57,494 bases of DNA from a virus. The translations under genes and the position numbers were made by a program. The stretch spans positions 1 to 57,494 of the IMG/VR virus record IMGVR_UViG_3300047318_000426; one strand, 5' to 3'. Below, one piece after another: positions 57,307-57,494 of this stretch; within the stretch, counting starts at the first letter, position 1; each line of letters begins with the position of its first letter. Under the pieces are notes generated by a model, which saw only the letters and a program-made list of their open reading frames with translations, was not told where the DNA came from and searched no databases.

Positions 57307-57494
57307 CGCAGGCTACGCCATGCGTGCATATGTATACGTGATGCGCAACTCTATAAGTGTCATGTATGAATATGCGCATGGCTATACGGTATAATTCTGC
57401 ATTGCATCGGGGATCACAGGTCTCCAATGCCATCCCCCCTCTCGAAATTTCATGGGGGGGCGGGGGTGCAACGGTTTTTGATAGGCCGGGCGAC
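57307..57494. promoter_or_regulatory. Right-end non-coding region with promoter-like repeat
   Basis: GTATGAATATGC (57364-57375) and TATACGGTATAATTC (57383-57397) repeat motifs of the left end. TATAAT at 57390-57395 is a perfect -10 without a good -35. Further right, CCCCCC and GGGGGG flank a GAAATTTC palindrome (57440s-57460s). No gene is seen. If the ends join, a promoter here would read into the tRNA and terminase genes. Confidence 0.5.

Overview
The window looks like a complete or nearly complete genome of a tailed phage with siphovirus gene order that infects an actinobacterium, most likely Streptomyces. The reasons are the high GC content, frequent GTG/TTG starts, a WhiB-family regulator, an Rpf-type lysin, zinc-ribbon early proteins, and the order terminase - portal - protease - HK97 capsid - connectors - tail tube - frameshifted chaperone - tape measure - tail tip - lysis. 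I see no integrase, repressor or attachment site, so a lytic lifestyle is likely.

Layout. 1-240: left end with a hairpin, promoter-like motifs and a CAU-anticodon tRNA. 262-6250: packaging and head genes. 6286-17014: an unusually long insert between the major capsid gene and the head-tail connector, holding an HNH nuclease, a membrane coiled-coil protein, several beta-rich virion-like proteins, a 1419-residue repeat protein, a fiber adaptor-like protein, a P-loop enzyme and a glycine-rich adhesin-like protein. 17014-29584: connectors, two tail-tube-like paralogues, tail assembly chaperones joined by a -1 frameshift, a tape measure with 16 exact-length 132-bp repeats plus cell-wall hydrolase domains, and tail-tip proteins including three tandem paralogues. 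29596-32643: small membrane proteins, a secreted Rpf-LysM-M23 lysin, a CHAP endolysin and a holin-like protein. 32706-35001: the only leftward block, encoding a lipoprotein, a MASE1-type membrane protein, a one-helix membrane protein and a soluble protein.

35102-44690 is rightward and holds small early-type genes, a secreted AMIN-like protein, an IS110-C-terminal-like protein flanked by six related hairpins, TerD, two HNH genes, a Cas4/RecB-like nuclease and a putative ssDNA-binding protein. 44765-56429 holds WhiB, a Prim-Pol primase-polymerase, many small Cys-rich or membrane proteins in ATGA-overlapped strings, a LuxR-like HTH protein, three DUF6197-like paralogues and a RepA-like helicase. 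The right end (56430-57494) is mostly non-coding, with hairpins, two short-period repeat arrays and a last HNH gene facing the terminase genes across the ends.

How it works together. Replication probably uses Prim-Pol plus the RepA-like ATPase with host polymerase, since no DNA polymerase gene is visible. Box clusters downstream of repA and at the right end are origin or packaging candidates. The most unusual feature is the set of six hairpins, each with a loop of exactly 30 nt, around the IS110-like gene at 39437-40135.
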